A DNA stretch of 64,000 bases from Plasmodiophora brassicae. Lineage: Eukaryota > Endomyxa > Phytomyxea > Plasmodiophorida > Plasmodiophoridae. The translations under genes were made by a program, and so were the position numbers. The notes beneath the pieces were generated by a model. That model was not told where the DNA came from. It saw only the letters and a program-made list of their open reading frames with translations, and did not search any database. The stretch spans positions 558,001 through 622,000 of the forward strand of contig JASFAU010000018.1 of the NCBI GenBank assembly GCA_039704465.1. The letters are read 5' to 3'. Shown in pieces: positions 21,633 to 32,225 of the stretch; positions within the stretch are counted from its first letter, which is position 1, and each line of letters begins with the position of its first letter.

Positions 21633-22682
21633 TCATGCGGCAGGCTCGCTCTGTTGGCACACGACTCGGAACTTCTTGTAGAGGTCCGCCTCCACATCCG
21701 ACACCGGCATTCGCCTGTCGGGATGATAGTACAGGTGGACCTGTTTGGTGTAGGCTCGGAATTGCGCGCGCGTGTCCCGCCCAGTCAGTTTTGGCGCGCC
21801 CGGGCTCTTCGTGTTGAACAAGTTCAGGAACTTGTGCACTTCGCCTCGGTTCTGCAGGTGAGAAATCCAAGCGTCCACGACGTCATTGTGAATCTTGGCG
21901 ATCTCACCCAACGCCTCCAGTGTGTTGCATTCGTCAACAGGGATTTGCTGGCCGATCAACACGTTCATGTTGCGGAGGAACAGCGCGTACAGGTCGCGTC
22001 CAGTGGCTGTCAACTCGGCCGAGCCATACTTTCCTTCGGCCAGGGTCTTGCACGATGCCAGGTCAGCTCTCCAATCGAAACCGGTCAATGCAGGATCGCA
22101 GCCGAACTTGTTCAGGAAGACATGCATCTGGCCATGTGACTCCAGAAGGCTGATCCAGTCATAGTGCCCAGATGCCGCTCCAAACGACTCGATGGTGTCG
22201 GATAGCGTTTCGAGAGTGGGCGCCTGTCGGAACGCCAGGACCTGCTTCTCGAAGCAGTACTTAGCGGGTAGCAGGCGCGTCTGCAGTTTGAACCCGACTT
22301 CCGTTGTCGCATACCCCACTAGGAAGCCCACAATTCGCGATCGGGTCATAGCTTTCAGACGATTGTATACGAGGTATCCAGCATCAAAAATCGGCGCCGA
22401 AGAGAGGAAAATCTCCTTCCGGAGGGCGTGACGGGCACAGAGATGAGTAATAACCTCCAGACGGTAAAAACCTTGTTGTATCAGCCCTTCGTTGCAGAGC
22501 CCGGCCCGCAAGCCGAAGCCGGCCACGGCCCCGAATCCCGCCCAACCTACTAGCGCAAGCCGGGACGCCTTTACGGGGCGCCCATGAGCCAGCACCATCG
22601 TCTTCTTCACTGGGGGCAAGCCCATCACACCGGCGAGAACAACGACGCCGGTTAAGAATGCGAGTTTGGACGATGATGCCAT
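21633..22682 (-). CDS. Membrane protein with degenerate C-terminal J-domain
   Basis: A single 349-aa frame. The N-terminus is hydrophobic (KLAFLTGVVVLAGVMGLPP), followed by a Gly/Ala-rich hydrophobic stretch near residues 40-62. The middle is helical and unrecognised. The last 40 residues hold YTKQVHLYYHPDRRM and LYKKFRVVCQQ, a J-domain helix II/III with an HPD tripeptide. The normal J-domain spacing and helix I are not obvious, so Hsp70 stimulation is uncertain. A TGACTCA site lies at 22736-22742, 54 bp upstream of the start. Confidence 0.6.
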   Translation of the reverse strand: MASSSKLAFLTGVVVLAGVMGLPPVKKTMVLAHGRPVKASRLALVGWAGFGAVAGFGLRAGLCNEGLIQQGFYRLEVITHLCARHALRKEIFLSSAPIFDAGYLVYNRLKAMTRSRIVGFLVGYATTEVGFKLQTRLLPAKYCFEKQVLAFRQAPTLETLSDTIESFGAASGHYDWISLLESHGQMHVFLNKFGCDPALTGFDWRADLASCKTLAEGKYGSAELTATGRDLYALFLRNMNVLIGQQIPVDECNTLEALGEIAKIHNDVVDAWISHLQNRGEVHKFLNLFNTKSPGAPKLTGRDTRAQFRAYTKQVHLYYHPDRRMPVSDVEADLYKKFRVVCQQSEPAA

Positions 22683-22807
22683 GACTGAAAGCTCTTGATC
22701 GACGACACCGCGTTTCAGGAATAAGGGCGCGTCACTGACTCACAGGCTGACTGCCGCTGACCGAAGGTGGCTCTGACTGGTGGATAACGCGTCCTGGGAC
22801 CTGGCCC

Positions 22808-23100
22808 CCCTTTTTCAACTGCGCTGCGGCTGCTTCCAAACATGGGTCGACGTAAAGCCAGCGACAGTGGCAGCATCGGCTCTGTTCCTGCTCGCATGCC
22901 CTATGCACTACTGTATGGTGAAAAGAGGTGCGTACTCACTGCTGCCGAATGCTGTCTTCCCCTTTTCAACGGCGCTGCGGCTGCTTCCAAATAGTGGGTT
23001 GCCCTAAAGCCTGCAGCGTCGGAGACTGTTACCTGACAATGGCAGCAATCGATGTGCTCATGCTCGCACGCACGATGCACTATGTGCTGGCCATATATCT
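22808..23100 (-). repeat. Diverged tandem duplication, ~160-bp period
   Basis: CTTTTTCAACTGCGCTGCGG at about 22809 and CTTTTCAACGGCGCTGCGGC at about 22968 start two related blocks that stay similar through TGCACTA(C/T)(T)GT near 22915 and 23080. Read on the minus strand both give VHRACE(Q/H)E..CCHC and LEAAAA(Q/P)LK(K/R)G. They may be exons of a small repeat protein upstream of the J-like gene, or relics. Confidence 0.5.
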
Positions 23101-23141
23101 TCCAGTGATGCTGCCGGAGGCGGTCGTACGTCTCGCCAGTA

Positions 23142-24469
23142 ATGACCCGGGAAGCGGCTGAACATGTCAGTGCTCTTCTAGCCGCCGCCAATCTGGCCTG
23201 GTCCGATCCCGCTGGAGGGGCGGGTGACGAACATGATAGTGACCCTGGCAGATGGGAACACTATGAAAGGCGCGATATTCTGGAATGGGTGTGGCGAATA
23301 TTACAATATCTTTGGATCGGGTGCCCAGCTGCGGACCGGGAGACGCTCGTCGCTCTTCTGACGCGCATGGGTGACAGCGAGCAAGACGTTTCCGCTGAAA
23401 CACCCATCAACGGTGACGATCGTCACTCTGCAGCGATGCAAATAAGGAATCACGCAGTCGATATCATTGAATGTTTCACGTTTGAAAACGAACATGGCGT
23501 TTCAGACACGGTCTCGTGCGTTATACGTGACGGGCCTGGATGACACCCCGCGGCCCACATCGGAGGCGCTCGTGGATGCCGCCGAGGGCCACCCTCGCCT
23601 GTGCGCCCTTCTTGACCCCTGATCATCATGATGAAGCGGAACCGGCGTTTGCCTGGCCTGGTGTCCTTCAATGGAATGGCGCCATTGCGTTCAATTTCTC
23701 GGGAGGCGCGGGTCTATGGACGCACCTTAAAGCCATCGACAACCCGTTCGTGCATTGGCGAACGGACTGGATCGATCGCTGGAACTCTTCAGGAGCACTT
23801 GCGCGTCGGCACGTGGCCCATGCTGATCGACATTATGACTCTGGATCCGCATCGCCACATGCTGCACCTGTTCGATAGCCTGGCCGGGGGGAACAGCAAG
23901 GAACGTACCGAGGATCAAGGTGCGCATGATGGCTTCGTTTCTGCGAACCGACATCCGGGATGATGTGTACACCGCCGTGTCGAACGTGGTCTGGGGCGAT
24001 GGCCCTGTCCTGATGAAGACGTTCCAGGAACTCGCCAGCTTGTTCGTCGATCCTGCCATAGCCGCCAAGGACATGCCGCGCGCCGACCTCGACTTCCGAA
24101 TTGTGGGGCCCAACTCCGATCGCGATCACGCCATCGGCGCTGCCAGCATTGCCGAAGGTCCCCGGATGCAGTACGATGCAGCGCTCCCTGCTTGATCGGT
24201 TCCCCGTCCGCATGCACCCGGCCCGTTCCTCGTCAAATGGAGGTGCTGAGATCGCCTACCAGTTCTTCAATCATGTCATCCTGGGTAAGAAGCCGTCGCA
24301 GCAAGCGCTGACAAAACGGTCCTTCTCAACGATGCTCCTGAGGAATGCGGACGTCGTGGTCGCCATCGACGCCATCGAGCAAGGCCTGACGTCGCGCTCC
24401 GTGCCCTACAAGTCCATCGCCGTCCAACAGCGCCTCGTCAACGCGATTCGTGCAGGCTCAGGTCTGTGA
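23142..24469 (+). CDS. Unknown protein, four-exon model
   Basis: Proposed exons: 23142-23527, 23639-about 23798, about 23894-24157, about 24239-24469. Each frame is protein-like: RRDILEWVWRILQYLWIGCP in exon 1; WNGAIAFNFSGGAGLWTHL in exon 2; ASFLRTDIRDDVYTAVSNVV and MPRADLDFRIVGPNSDRDH in exon 3; AEIAYQFFNHVILGKKPSQQ and RNADVVVAIDAIEQGL in exon 4. The exon 3-4 joint is in phase; the two earlier joints are the best I found but are less certain. I do not recognise a family. The overlapping frame starting at ATG 23494 could be an alternative first exon. Confidence 0.45.
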
Positions 24470-24532
24470 ACCCGCACGTGTTCTACTACATCGTAATCTC
24501 TGCGCCGAATCGTTGGCACGATAGGTCGTTCA

Positions 24533-24823
24533 TTACTCTGCGTGCTCGTTAGAGGGTAATGCCGCCTTCTTGGCGGCGACGATCGCAAATAACCCCACGG
24601 ATGTCATGAAAGGATGGCGCACCATCGACTTCATCGCTGACGTTAGACTAACCGCATTCGACGCCAGACTGAACGCCGATTTCGCCGCTTCAAGTGCCAC
24701 GCCCTGCAGTATCTCCAACCCGTCCCCCGCATCCGATGGCAGCTCCTCGCCGCTCTCCTCTGCACACATCACCACCGCGCATGCCACCGCCAAGACGACA
24801 ATAACCAGGCCTGCCTTCCTCAT
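24533..24823 (-). CDS. Small putative secreted protein, 96 aa
   Basis: Starts with a strong signal peptide (MRKAGLVIVVLAVACAVVMC) from ATG 24823 (24838 is also in frame). It is followed by an acidic segment and a hydrophobic C-terminal half (TSVGLFAIVAAKKAALPS) that might be a second membrane segment. No Cys remain after the signal. It is unrecognised and could be a small secreted or tail-embedded membrane protein. Confidence 0.55.
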   Translation of the reverse strand: MRKAGLVIVVLAVACAVVMCAEESGEELPSDAGDGLEILQGVALEAAKSAFSLASNAVSLTSAMKSMVRHPFMTSVGLFAIVAAKKAALPSNEHAE

Positions 24824-25030
24824 GACGTCACCCGGCATTAATTAACAGTAACTGAGGACCGGCCAGCCGGGTCAACACGAACTGCGCCCGAGGTATTTTC
24901 GCTCCACGTGAAACACTAAATGGTCGCGCGCGGTTCTGTCGGCACGACCGTTATGTGCCCTTCGGTCGAACGGCGGCGGTTCGTCTTTTGGGGAGTACAT
25001 ACCGCGTCAATACTTCCTGTCGCTGAATAG

Positions 25031-25530
25031 GCCATTCGTCTGGCGCGGAATTGGTGCGTGAGAAAAACGCGCTCGCAATGCAAAGTTGGCCTCAGACGGC
25101 CAGTGTGGTCTGCCTGCCAACAGCATCGCTAACGGCAACAGTACGGCAACCGCCGCGAACTGTCCTACGGATACGACGACGGTCGAGATGCATCGTAAGA
25201 CAGTCAAGGGCGAGGAGATGGGACGCCAGACGGTCCTCATCGGCGACCTTCAGGCACAGATCGAGAAACCACCAGTTAGGCGAAGGTTCATTCAAATTCC
25301 GTTTCATAGATGTTGTAACACTCGTGGACAGAAGGAGGAGCCGTAAACCAACGACGGATCGGAGAAATGGAGGGATCGGACGTCGCCGAGACGGCAAATC
25401 GCCTCTGCGCTCCTGCGACAGTCGCCGACCACGACAACGGCCAGGAGGATCAGATTGCGGCGGCTCGTGCGGTAACCTACTTGTTCCTGCTGTACACCGG
25501 ACGGCTCCACCGAGACGACCATTGCAAAGT
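25031..25530 (+). pseudogene. Decayed partial paralogue of the coiled-coil gene at 32226-33591
   Basis: Three blocks match the minus-strand coiled-coil gene in order. GGCGCGGAATTGGTGCGTGA at 25039 equals the start region of that gene. A segment reading VLIGDLQAQIEK corresponds to its ALISELQSQIEK. VADHDNGQEDQIAAARAV corresponds to VADHDNDQDAIAALRAV. The first exon is mostly lost. Short open pieces remain (a start MEGSDVAETANRLC at 25367), but no full frame can be assembled, so I call it a pseudogene fragment in the opposite orientation to the parent. Confidence 0.6.
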
Positions 25531-25744
25531 CTAGAAGTGCAGTCCAGATTGTCCGCTAGAAATCGATCGTCGCTGATCTGCTGCTCTTCCTGAAACGTGC
25601 ACCGGACCGCAAGCCAACCCGTCGTCGTGGCCGCCGGCGGCCAGGCGCCTCAGGGGAAACAGCGATGCATTCCCCTGAGGTACGCGTGTGGAAACATCAT
25701 CGGACAGCAACCGTATAACCATTCGTCAATGTCGTTAACGTTAG

Positions 25745-26149
25745 TCAAAGGCCGTCTGGGGCCTGCAGAGGTATAGGGGGCTGGCTCATGTAGCGGCAGG
25801 CCATGTGCGGTGACGCAGGAGGCGAATTCGTTGCCGCTGACCGACATGGAAACGCTGGTCTGTCGTCGACGACGTGCCGGCATATTGCGTTAATCAGAAC
25901 CATTGAATACAGGCTGGCCAGGTCGACGCGAGCGTACGTCGCCTGCTGTCTCCCGTCCAGCATCAGCACCTGCAATGTACCACCCTGTCTAGGCAAGCAG
26001 GGTCCAGCGCCGCTTCGGTTTGTTCCATTGCTGAGTCGCCGTCCTAGCCGCCCCTCATTCTGATCATCACACTGTCGTTCTACCATGACAATATTGGCAA
26101 TCGCGACGTTCGTCACGCGTTCGACCGAATGCTGGGGGCGTCGGTACAT
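25745..26149 (-). CDS. Doubtful ORF, unknown
   Basis: A 134-codon open frame. A central part (QVLMLDGRQQATYARVDLAS) is protein-like and vaguely resembles the C-terminal exon of the minus gene at 29506-30679 (YERPDGRFVWALQIDLY). It may be a decayed relative. Nothing further supports it; flanks 25531-25744 and 26150-26726 show no other gene. Confidence 0.25.
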   Translation of the reverse strand: MYRRPQHSVERVTNVAIANIVMVERQCDDQNEGRLGRRLSNGTNRSGAGPCLPRQGGTLQVLMLDGRQQATYARVDLASLYSMVLINAICRHVVDDRPAFPCRSAATNSPPASPHMACRYMSQPPIPLQAPDGL

Positions 26150-26726
26150 CGGCGAGTGATCGACCGTTGAATCGGCTCGATTCGAAGGGGTTTGACGGAC
26201 GACGATTTGGCGACGTCAGCCGCATCGAGCTGACAAACGATGGGAAACTCTACCAGTCCTGCTGCACAGCGAAAGTTGTCGGCCGACCTGACCAATTTTA
26301 GGCTAAGGCCGACTTTTAATTTGTCCTGCCGAGCGATACGCCGTAAGTATCACTTCGATGCCGGCCTCTCCCAAGCCTGCGCCGCGTTGGGGCAGAGTTG
26401 GGCGCGGACACGATGCAACGACGGCTGGATCGCAATCAACAGTCAGACTGGCGACAGGGCGAGCAGGGCCTTTGAATGGCATAGCGCGCAAGGACATGGT
26501 CGAAAAGGGCCAAGCGGTAAAGGAACCCCGCCACGTTTCTCCACATCAGACGACGTGGATGTCCGGCACTGGAGACTGTCAGTCGCAATTTGAACTGATT
26601 CGATTAGGATGGAGCTGTCGAGTGGACACCGGAACCTGCTGCCGCTTCCAACACGTCGGTTGCGGTTCCGGCGAACCTGCTACGAGCACGTACGTCCGAA
26701 CGTCCGTATGGTCCGATAACAACAGG

Positions 26727-26984
26727 ATGACAGCCGATGATCAGGCGTGCTGGCCGCTGGTCGGCGCGGTGCTTCTGTCAGTGGCGATCCTCGGTTTCCT
26801 GGATTGGCGCAATATGGTCGACGAGACAGCAACCAGAGTCGCAACCGGCGTCATTTTAGGACTCCTTGCCTGCATACTCGCATTCAAGGCTTACGAGATC
26901 GTCCGCCAGAGCCTGACAAGCAGGGATACGCAAGGCCACACCCCTGCTGCAAGCGAGCACCAGCGCCGTGTCCATATCGCGTGA
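26727..26984 (+). CDS. Small two-helix membrane protein, 85 aa
   Basis: From ATG 26727 the frame has two clean transmembrane helices (LVGAVLLSVAILGFLDW and ATGVILGLLACILAFKAY) with a short charged loop and a polar C-terminal tail. No family is recognised. The frame is open upstream to 26358, but that part is not protein-like. Confidence 0.5.
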   Translation: MTADDQACWPLVGAVLLSVAILGFLDWRNMVDETATRVATGVILGLLACILAFKAYEIVRQSLTSRDTQGHTPAASEHQRRVHIA

Positions 26985-27984
26985 CGAAGATCGTTCCTAA
27001 TGTAAATTTGTACATAGTGCAGAGCATGAGTGTCCGAGAGTGGTAATTTGCTTACGGATGAAGATATTCACTCGGTCGTCGCAAGTTATTATCGAGTGGG
27101 AAGGGTGTGTCGATCACGCTGCTAGGTATCCCCAAGGACAGCGCCGTCCCCGGATATATATGAACGTTAGGCCTGGCACGAGAGATGTGATCGAGCTGTC
27201 GGCAGGCGTCGCGTGGTACGTACGAGCGTCCGCGGTGTGAGGACTCACGAGCGCGGGGCATCACTTCGACGAGTAAGCCCTGACGACAAGTGACAACGCT
27301 AGACGCAAGAAGACACCGGCACCAAACAACGCGGCCGAAAGGTCCCTGTTTCTTCTTTGGCGCTTGGCTTCATGCCGCGGCGCATGCCGCCTGCGTGTCT
27401 GCGGAATGCAGAGGCTTGTCAAGCGTCATCGCCGCTCATCGGCAGCCTGCAATCTATATATAAGACCCGGCCGCTGACACGCTGGGCATGACAGGTCTGC
27501 CATCTCCTGCCGTCGAAGCGGGGCGGGTACAACGTGGCGCAGGCCCGGCGGCGCCCTGGCTGTCCGACGATTGCTACGACTTGACATGCCGCGCCCCGGC
27601 CCTGCACCATGCGTCGTTGGATGGCTGACCAGCCAAGGTCGTCGCCGACGTCCTTGTCGACTGCGTGCCGGGCGGCGCCTGCCTGCGTTGTGTTCGGAAT
27701 CGCACCTCGCAAGTCCTCGGCGTTTCGAGGCGCCGGCTCGACGTACCTTCGCCTACTGCGACATCAGCGATGCATCCCGCAGGACGTCTGCCAACACGGC
27801 GAACATTCTGGGCGAACGCCACGCACCGGTACGGATTATCGTCGAATGCAAAGAACCAGGGCCTCACACGTTTCTGTACAGGTCTCGCACCTCGCGTGTC
27901 GTCTACGACCTATCGCGCCTGCTTGCCCTGCTTGCGTCCTCACCGTGGTCTTCGTCGACCAGTGCCACGGGCCAACGCGGCCGC
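26985..27984. other. Mostly gene-free; one TATA-like site
   Basis: No confident gene. TATATATAAG at about 27455-27464 is a good TATA box on the plus strand, 30 bp before ATG 27487, which opens a 46-codon frame (MTGLPSPAVEAGRVQRG...). This could be the first exon of an undetected gene. Several GC-rich frames on both strands overlap without protein-like signal. Confidence 0.3.
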
Positions 27985-29005
27985 CTACGACCATAACAGG
28001 CCTGCTGGACGCTTCGTCACTCGTCCGTGATGATCGATTCCTGTGCGCATTGACCGCTTCGGGGTTCCGGACGACGACTCGCAAACGTCGCTGGTGTCCT
28101 GGGACGGTGTCTCGCTGTCGTCGTCGCTCGACATCGGGTCCACATCCTTCCTACTCTGTTCAGGCCCACAGTGGATCAACAGGATTGCACAAATCAAGGC
28201 GAATATCATCAGTACACGTACAGTTCGTCGGGACCTGATTGCCGACCGGTTCTGCAGTAGTACAGCCCGCCGACTGGTCGCTGTCCTGCGTACGGGGCGG
28301 CTATCGTCACCGACGTCGTCTTCAGCACCACCTTCCTCAGATCCATTGCCAGCACCGGCAACGTCGATGCCGCTTCGCCGCCTTCGGACAGCGTCCACGT
28401 ACATCGGCACCAGCCGGGCAACGAGCGACGCGATCCTTTCGACGACGACATCGTTCTGGCGCCTCGACGTCAGGACAATGAGTTCGATCGCCAGTAGCAA
28501 GACGTCGTAGGTGTGCTTGGTCGCGCACCAGACCTCGCTGAGCTTGCCGCCGATAGCGCCGATCAGCAAGAGTTTGTGGGCGAAATCTTCCCACTCACCG
28601 CCGCCTGCGTCCAGTGACCTGAGGACCGCCGCCACGTCGACGACGTGGTCATCGCCGTGCCGCTCGTCAGCGTTCCTCTTCTCACCAACGTTGCACGCCC
28701 GGCACTGGGCGTTGGAGCCCGGTATGCGGTTCGTGACCCAGGACGCCACAGCGTATGCATCGTCACCCGAATGGTACGCCGCCGGGAACGGGAGGTTGTA
28801 TGCAGGACGCATCAGAGGCAGCCCACGTGTGCAGCTCGAGCGCCTGCAGCAGTGCATCTTGTCGACCGGGCAGGCGCGGGCGCTTCCGTATCGGGCGACC
28901 GGCTTCGGCGTCGGGGAGTTCTTCACGGCCGCGTTTCTCGCGGGCTTCATGACCGTTCCTGTAGATGGCGGTCGCGTCCGCGTTGACCTTGCAGCCCTTC
29001 AGCAT
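27985..29005 (-). CDS. Unknown protein with C-proximal transmembrane helix
   Basis: Two exons, 29005-28778 and 28704-27985; phases close to give 315 aa. Exon 1 is basic (REKRGREELPDAEAGRPIRK). Exon 2 has a CRAC motif-like start, a long helical segment (FAHKLLLIGAIGGKLSEVW, YDVLLLAIELIVLTSRR) and an acidic Gly/Glu/Asp linker. One clear transmembrane helix (VLMIFALICAILLIHCG) follows, then an acidic Ser-rich tail. The layout suggests a membrane-anchored protein with a cytoplasmic helical domain. I do not recognise the family. Confidence 0.55.
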
Positions 29006-29505
29006 CGTGTTGAATTTGCTGCGCGGGTTGCTGAGCCGTCGGGCGCCACAGGGCCGTCCATGGCGCCGGCCCCTATTTCCATCAACTGATGAAACGGACT
29101 GGACCAGAGGACCTCGGCGGCAAGTGTGCCTTCAACCGCCCGTCCTGATTTGGAGCCGCGCTGGAAACACGAATCGTGTTTGTACGTCAAGGTCGCGCGC
29201 GAGAGAGGATGTCGGCGACGGTCGCTGACGGGCGAAGGCACCAGGCGGCAGGTCGAGTGTCGGCCGCGTCCGTAATCCCTAAGTCCAACGACCGTGACAT
29301 TGGCGAGTCGGGCGAACCTGAAGGCCGACGGTTTGCCTCTGCCGATCGGACGTCGACCACTATCTAAACCTAGGTGGCAATTTGCTCAGTGCAACCTTGG
29401 CGGCACGCTCAAAAAGCAACAGGCAGAGATGCGCTGGTTCGAAGCCATCGGCGCACCACTGATCGTCGTTGCCCATCGTGGCTGTGTTTATTGCGAGCGT
29501 CATGT

Positions 29506-30679
29506 TTAGAACCGCATCGACTGCTGGAGGAAGTAAAGGTCGATCTGCAGCGCCCATACGAAGCGTCCATCCGGACGTTCGTACTGGACGTACGCGCAAT
29601 GCAGCGGCGCCGTTAGACTGGAGACTGGTGGGACAGCGCCCGGGCTGTACATTGACGGAAGAGGTACATGGATGAACGCCTGCCCCAGGGCATTGCAGCT
29701 GTCGGGACCGAATTCTACATCTTCAACGCACTCGACGCGGCCGTGTTCGTCGAATGTACTGGTTGGAAAGTGCCGAGACACGCGGCCAGCCTACGTTTGA
29801 CGTTAAGCGTCATGATCAGACTCATTTCAACTGCGCGCGACCGACTCGCATGCGATTAGAGGAATATAGCTTGACGATTAGCACCTCCTGAACGTTCGAC
29901 CGTGGGTCGAAGGCCCCCGTCTGGAAGGGGTCCACCCAAATGGTGGCCTTGTCCAACCCAGACCATTGCCTGCGGTCAGATGCGGGACGCGAAAGATCGA
30001 ACGGGTACTTTAGCAACGTAGAGTGCCATGACTGGCCGACGCAGGCCTCCACGACGATCGACGGCGTTCGTCTGTTCCCCTGGGCGCGTATTGTTTCATT
30101 TGGCACATGCTACGATGGTATACGTATCCTACCGTGGTCGACGTAAACTCACCCGGCGGCGCTGAGGTAGGCGGCCTGGTCTGTAAAGCACGGTCTGCAC
30201 CGATGACAAAATTTCCCATCTGGAACCCTACCATGGCCTCTTACAACATGCACGAGCACTTCAATTGCGACATTACCTGTGTCGGCGTAGTCGCCAAACG
30301 AGCCCAATGGCGCCATTGACGTCAGAATTGACGTAAATACATCAGCTGCCCCAGCGTGGTACGACGAGGTCGTGAGGCGTGTGACCACGATGTCGCCGTC
30401 GGCGTACGCGATCCGACACGGGAGACGATCAGATCGATGGAGAAGTTGCAAGAACAGGTCCAGATCGACGCCTTGCGCAATGCACGCCGGGATCGTCCCC
30501 GCGGGCAATTGCTGGAGCAGGTCCACCACCTCATACGGGTTGCGGAACAGGCAGCGAATCCGCTTCTCGGGCGACAGTTCACTGAATGTCCTGACGCATG
30601 CAGCCATCTCAATACCGGCACGCACCGCATCCGTACTTCGGACTCGGTCGTCATGTGTGCCTCCGGTCGCGGTATTCAT
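29506..30679 (-). CDS. Unknown multi-exon protein
   Basis: The minus-strand frames join with consistent phases over several exons. The first runs from about 30679 (MNTATGGTHDD) through RCLFRNPYEVVDLLQQLPAG and GSFGDYADT. A short exon DQAAYLSAAG follows, joined to NRRTPSIVVEACVGQSW and WSGLDKATIWVDPFQ. The last exon is FGPDSCNALGQAFIHVPLPS...RPDGRFVWALQIDLYFLQ, ending at 29506. Composition suggests a globular, beta-rich protein. The N-terminus is unclear: hydrophobic frames at 30980-30700 could supply a signal peptide, but a G-tract there blocks a clean model. Confidence 0.5.
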
Positions 30680-30804
30680 GAAGGGGTAATTGCGCTTGCG
30701 CTCGCATGCGGCTTGTAGCGCAAGCCCGATCTTGTCGCCCCGCACGACAGCATGTCGAGCACCCGGCGCGAGCAACAATGAGCAAATGACGAAGCGTGGA
30801 ATAA

Positions 30805-30838
30805 GGGGGTTTGGGGTTGGGGGGAGGGGGGGGGGGGC
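30805..30838 (+). repeat. G-rich tract with G-quadruplex pattern
   Basis: Four G-runs in 34 bp: GGGGG TTT GGGG TT GGGGGG A followed by twelve G. This satisfies the usual G3+N1-7 quadruplex rule on the plus strand. It lies in the upstream part of the minus-strand gene ending at 29506, so the C-rich strand is its sense strand. Confidence 0.8.
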
Positions 30839-31268
30839 TCCACCAAACGAGGCCGCGCCCTGAAGCTGACTGCATGAGTTGCCGCAAGTTGGCGCATGCC
30901 GCCGTCGCCGCGTACAACTGTGGAACTGCCGGGTCCCCCGTGTCACAACTGGGTCTTAACAACAATACAATAGCAAGCACCAGAAAGAGCGTGTCCTCGC
31001 TGATCGGCGGCCCGCTGCAATCAGCCCTGAGGCCATTCTGCTCTCCGGCCAGCGTAGTCCGGTTCGCCGGGTGCGATGCTCTGGCGAACGCTACAGGGGT
31101 CGCTAGCTGACGAATGACGGCTGTGAAGGTTTCAGTTCAGGCGACACTTCGCCGACGCTCCAGGGCCCGATTTGTCGAATCCTTCATCAGGCATATCGGT
31201 GGTGCCCCGGCGCCGTCGTGCGCGGAGGTCTAAAGTTGTGTTTACTTGAAGCATAATGTCGTCACGCG

Positions 31269-32039
31269 TTAGGCGGCCTGGAGCGGGACGGGGGTCACAA
31301 AGTCGACCAGCAACGCGCTGGCGACGTCGTTGGCGGATTTGTTGCCGTTGAGAACGGCGAGGACCGACAAGGCGAAGGATGTGGCGGTTCCCGGGCCGCG
31401 GCTCGTCACGATCTGGCTGGAGATGACGACGTCTGGGTCGCCGTCAGCGCGAACGTCACTGGGCAGTTTCGATGCGAACGACGGGTAGCACGTGGCTCTG
31501 GAGCCACGAAGGAGGCCGTGTTGCTGAGTAGAGAAGATGTCAGCCGGGTGCTATGGTCCGGAGCAGTGACCGGGTGGGCACGACATGGAGGACGACGAAT
31601 GGCGATGCGCAGATGGCGGCAATCCAGCGCTTCTCAGCTCGCTGCTTCTTCAGCATGCCGGCCAAGGTCGCGCTGTCATGCAGGTTCGTCGCACCGGGCA
31701 TGCCACCTGCATTGGCATTCGTGAGAATCGCACAGGAACGGCATGGAATCCGTACCAGGCAGGGCGATGCAGTCGAACGTTCGGGGTTTGACCGATTCCA
31801 GGGCAGCGTCCGCCACCAGCTTCGTCCGGTGCGCCAGCGTCACCGTCGTCGACTTCCCGACCGATGCCACCGTGACGTCGACGCGGCCGCGACGAAGCGT
31901 ATCGATCAAGGTGACGGTTTCGATGTCTGTGCGCGCACGCGAGCGGCGTCAGTGACGACGGGCGCGTACCACCACCACCTGGCTGCATGGAACCTTCACA
32001 GCCGTCGGCGACGGCCACCAACACGTTCTTCATCGACAT
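31269..32039 (-). CDS. PARK7: DJ-1/PARK7 family protein
   Basis: Four exons: 32039-31994, 31926-31756, 31706-31585, 31523-31269; phases close to give 197 aa, the usual size. Seen: start MSMKNVLVAVADGCEDIETV with the family Glu, then VTLIDTLRRGRVDVTVASV, FDCIALPGGMPGATNL, the nucleophile elbow IAAICASPFVVLHQHGLL with the reactive Cys, and the C-terminal TSRGPGTATSFALSVL. The Glu and Cys that form the active pair are both present. DJ-1 proteins act as redox sensors and as glyoxalase/deglycase-type enzymes in cytosol and mitochondria. Confidence 0.93.
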
Positions 32040-32225
32040 CGTTCGCCGGGCGGGACGCGTGAGCCTGACGACGATGACCGGCCGAATGCGATTCATTGGG
32101 TTCTATTCCCGACGCGGAGAGGGCAGTCCCCAAATAGGGTGCCCCTGGCCCACACTCACTGGCATCGTCAACTCTGGCTATTGTCGTGTACTTATCAGGG
32201 CAGGGACGTGGAACGGGGTCCATAA

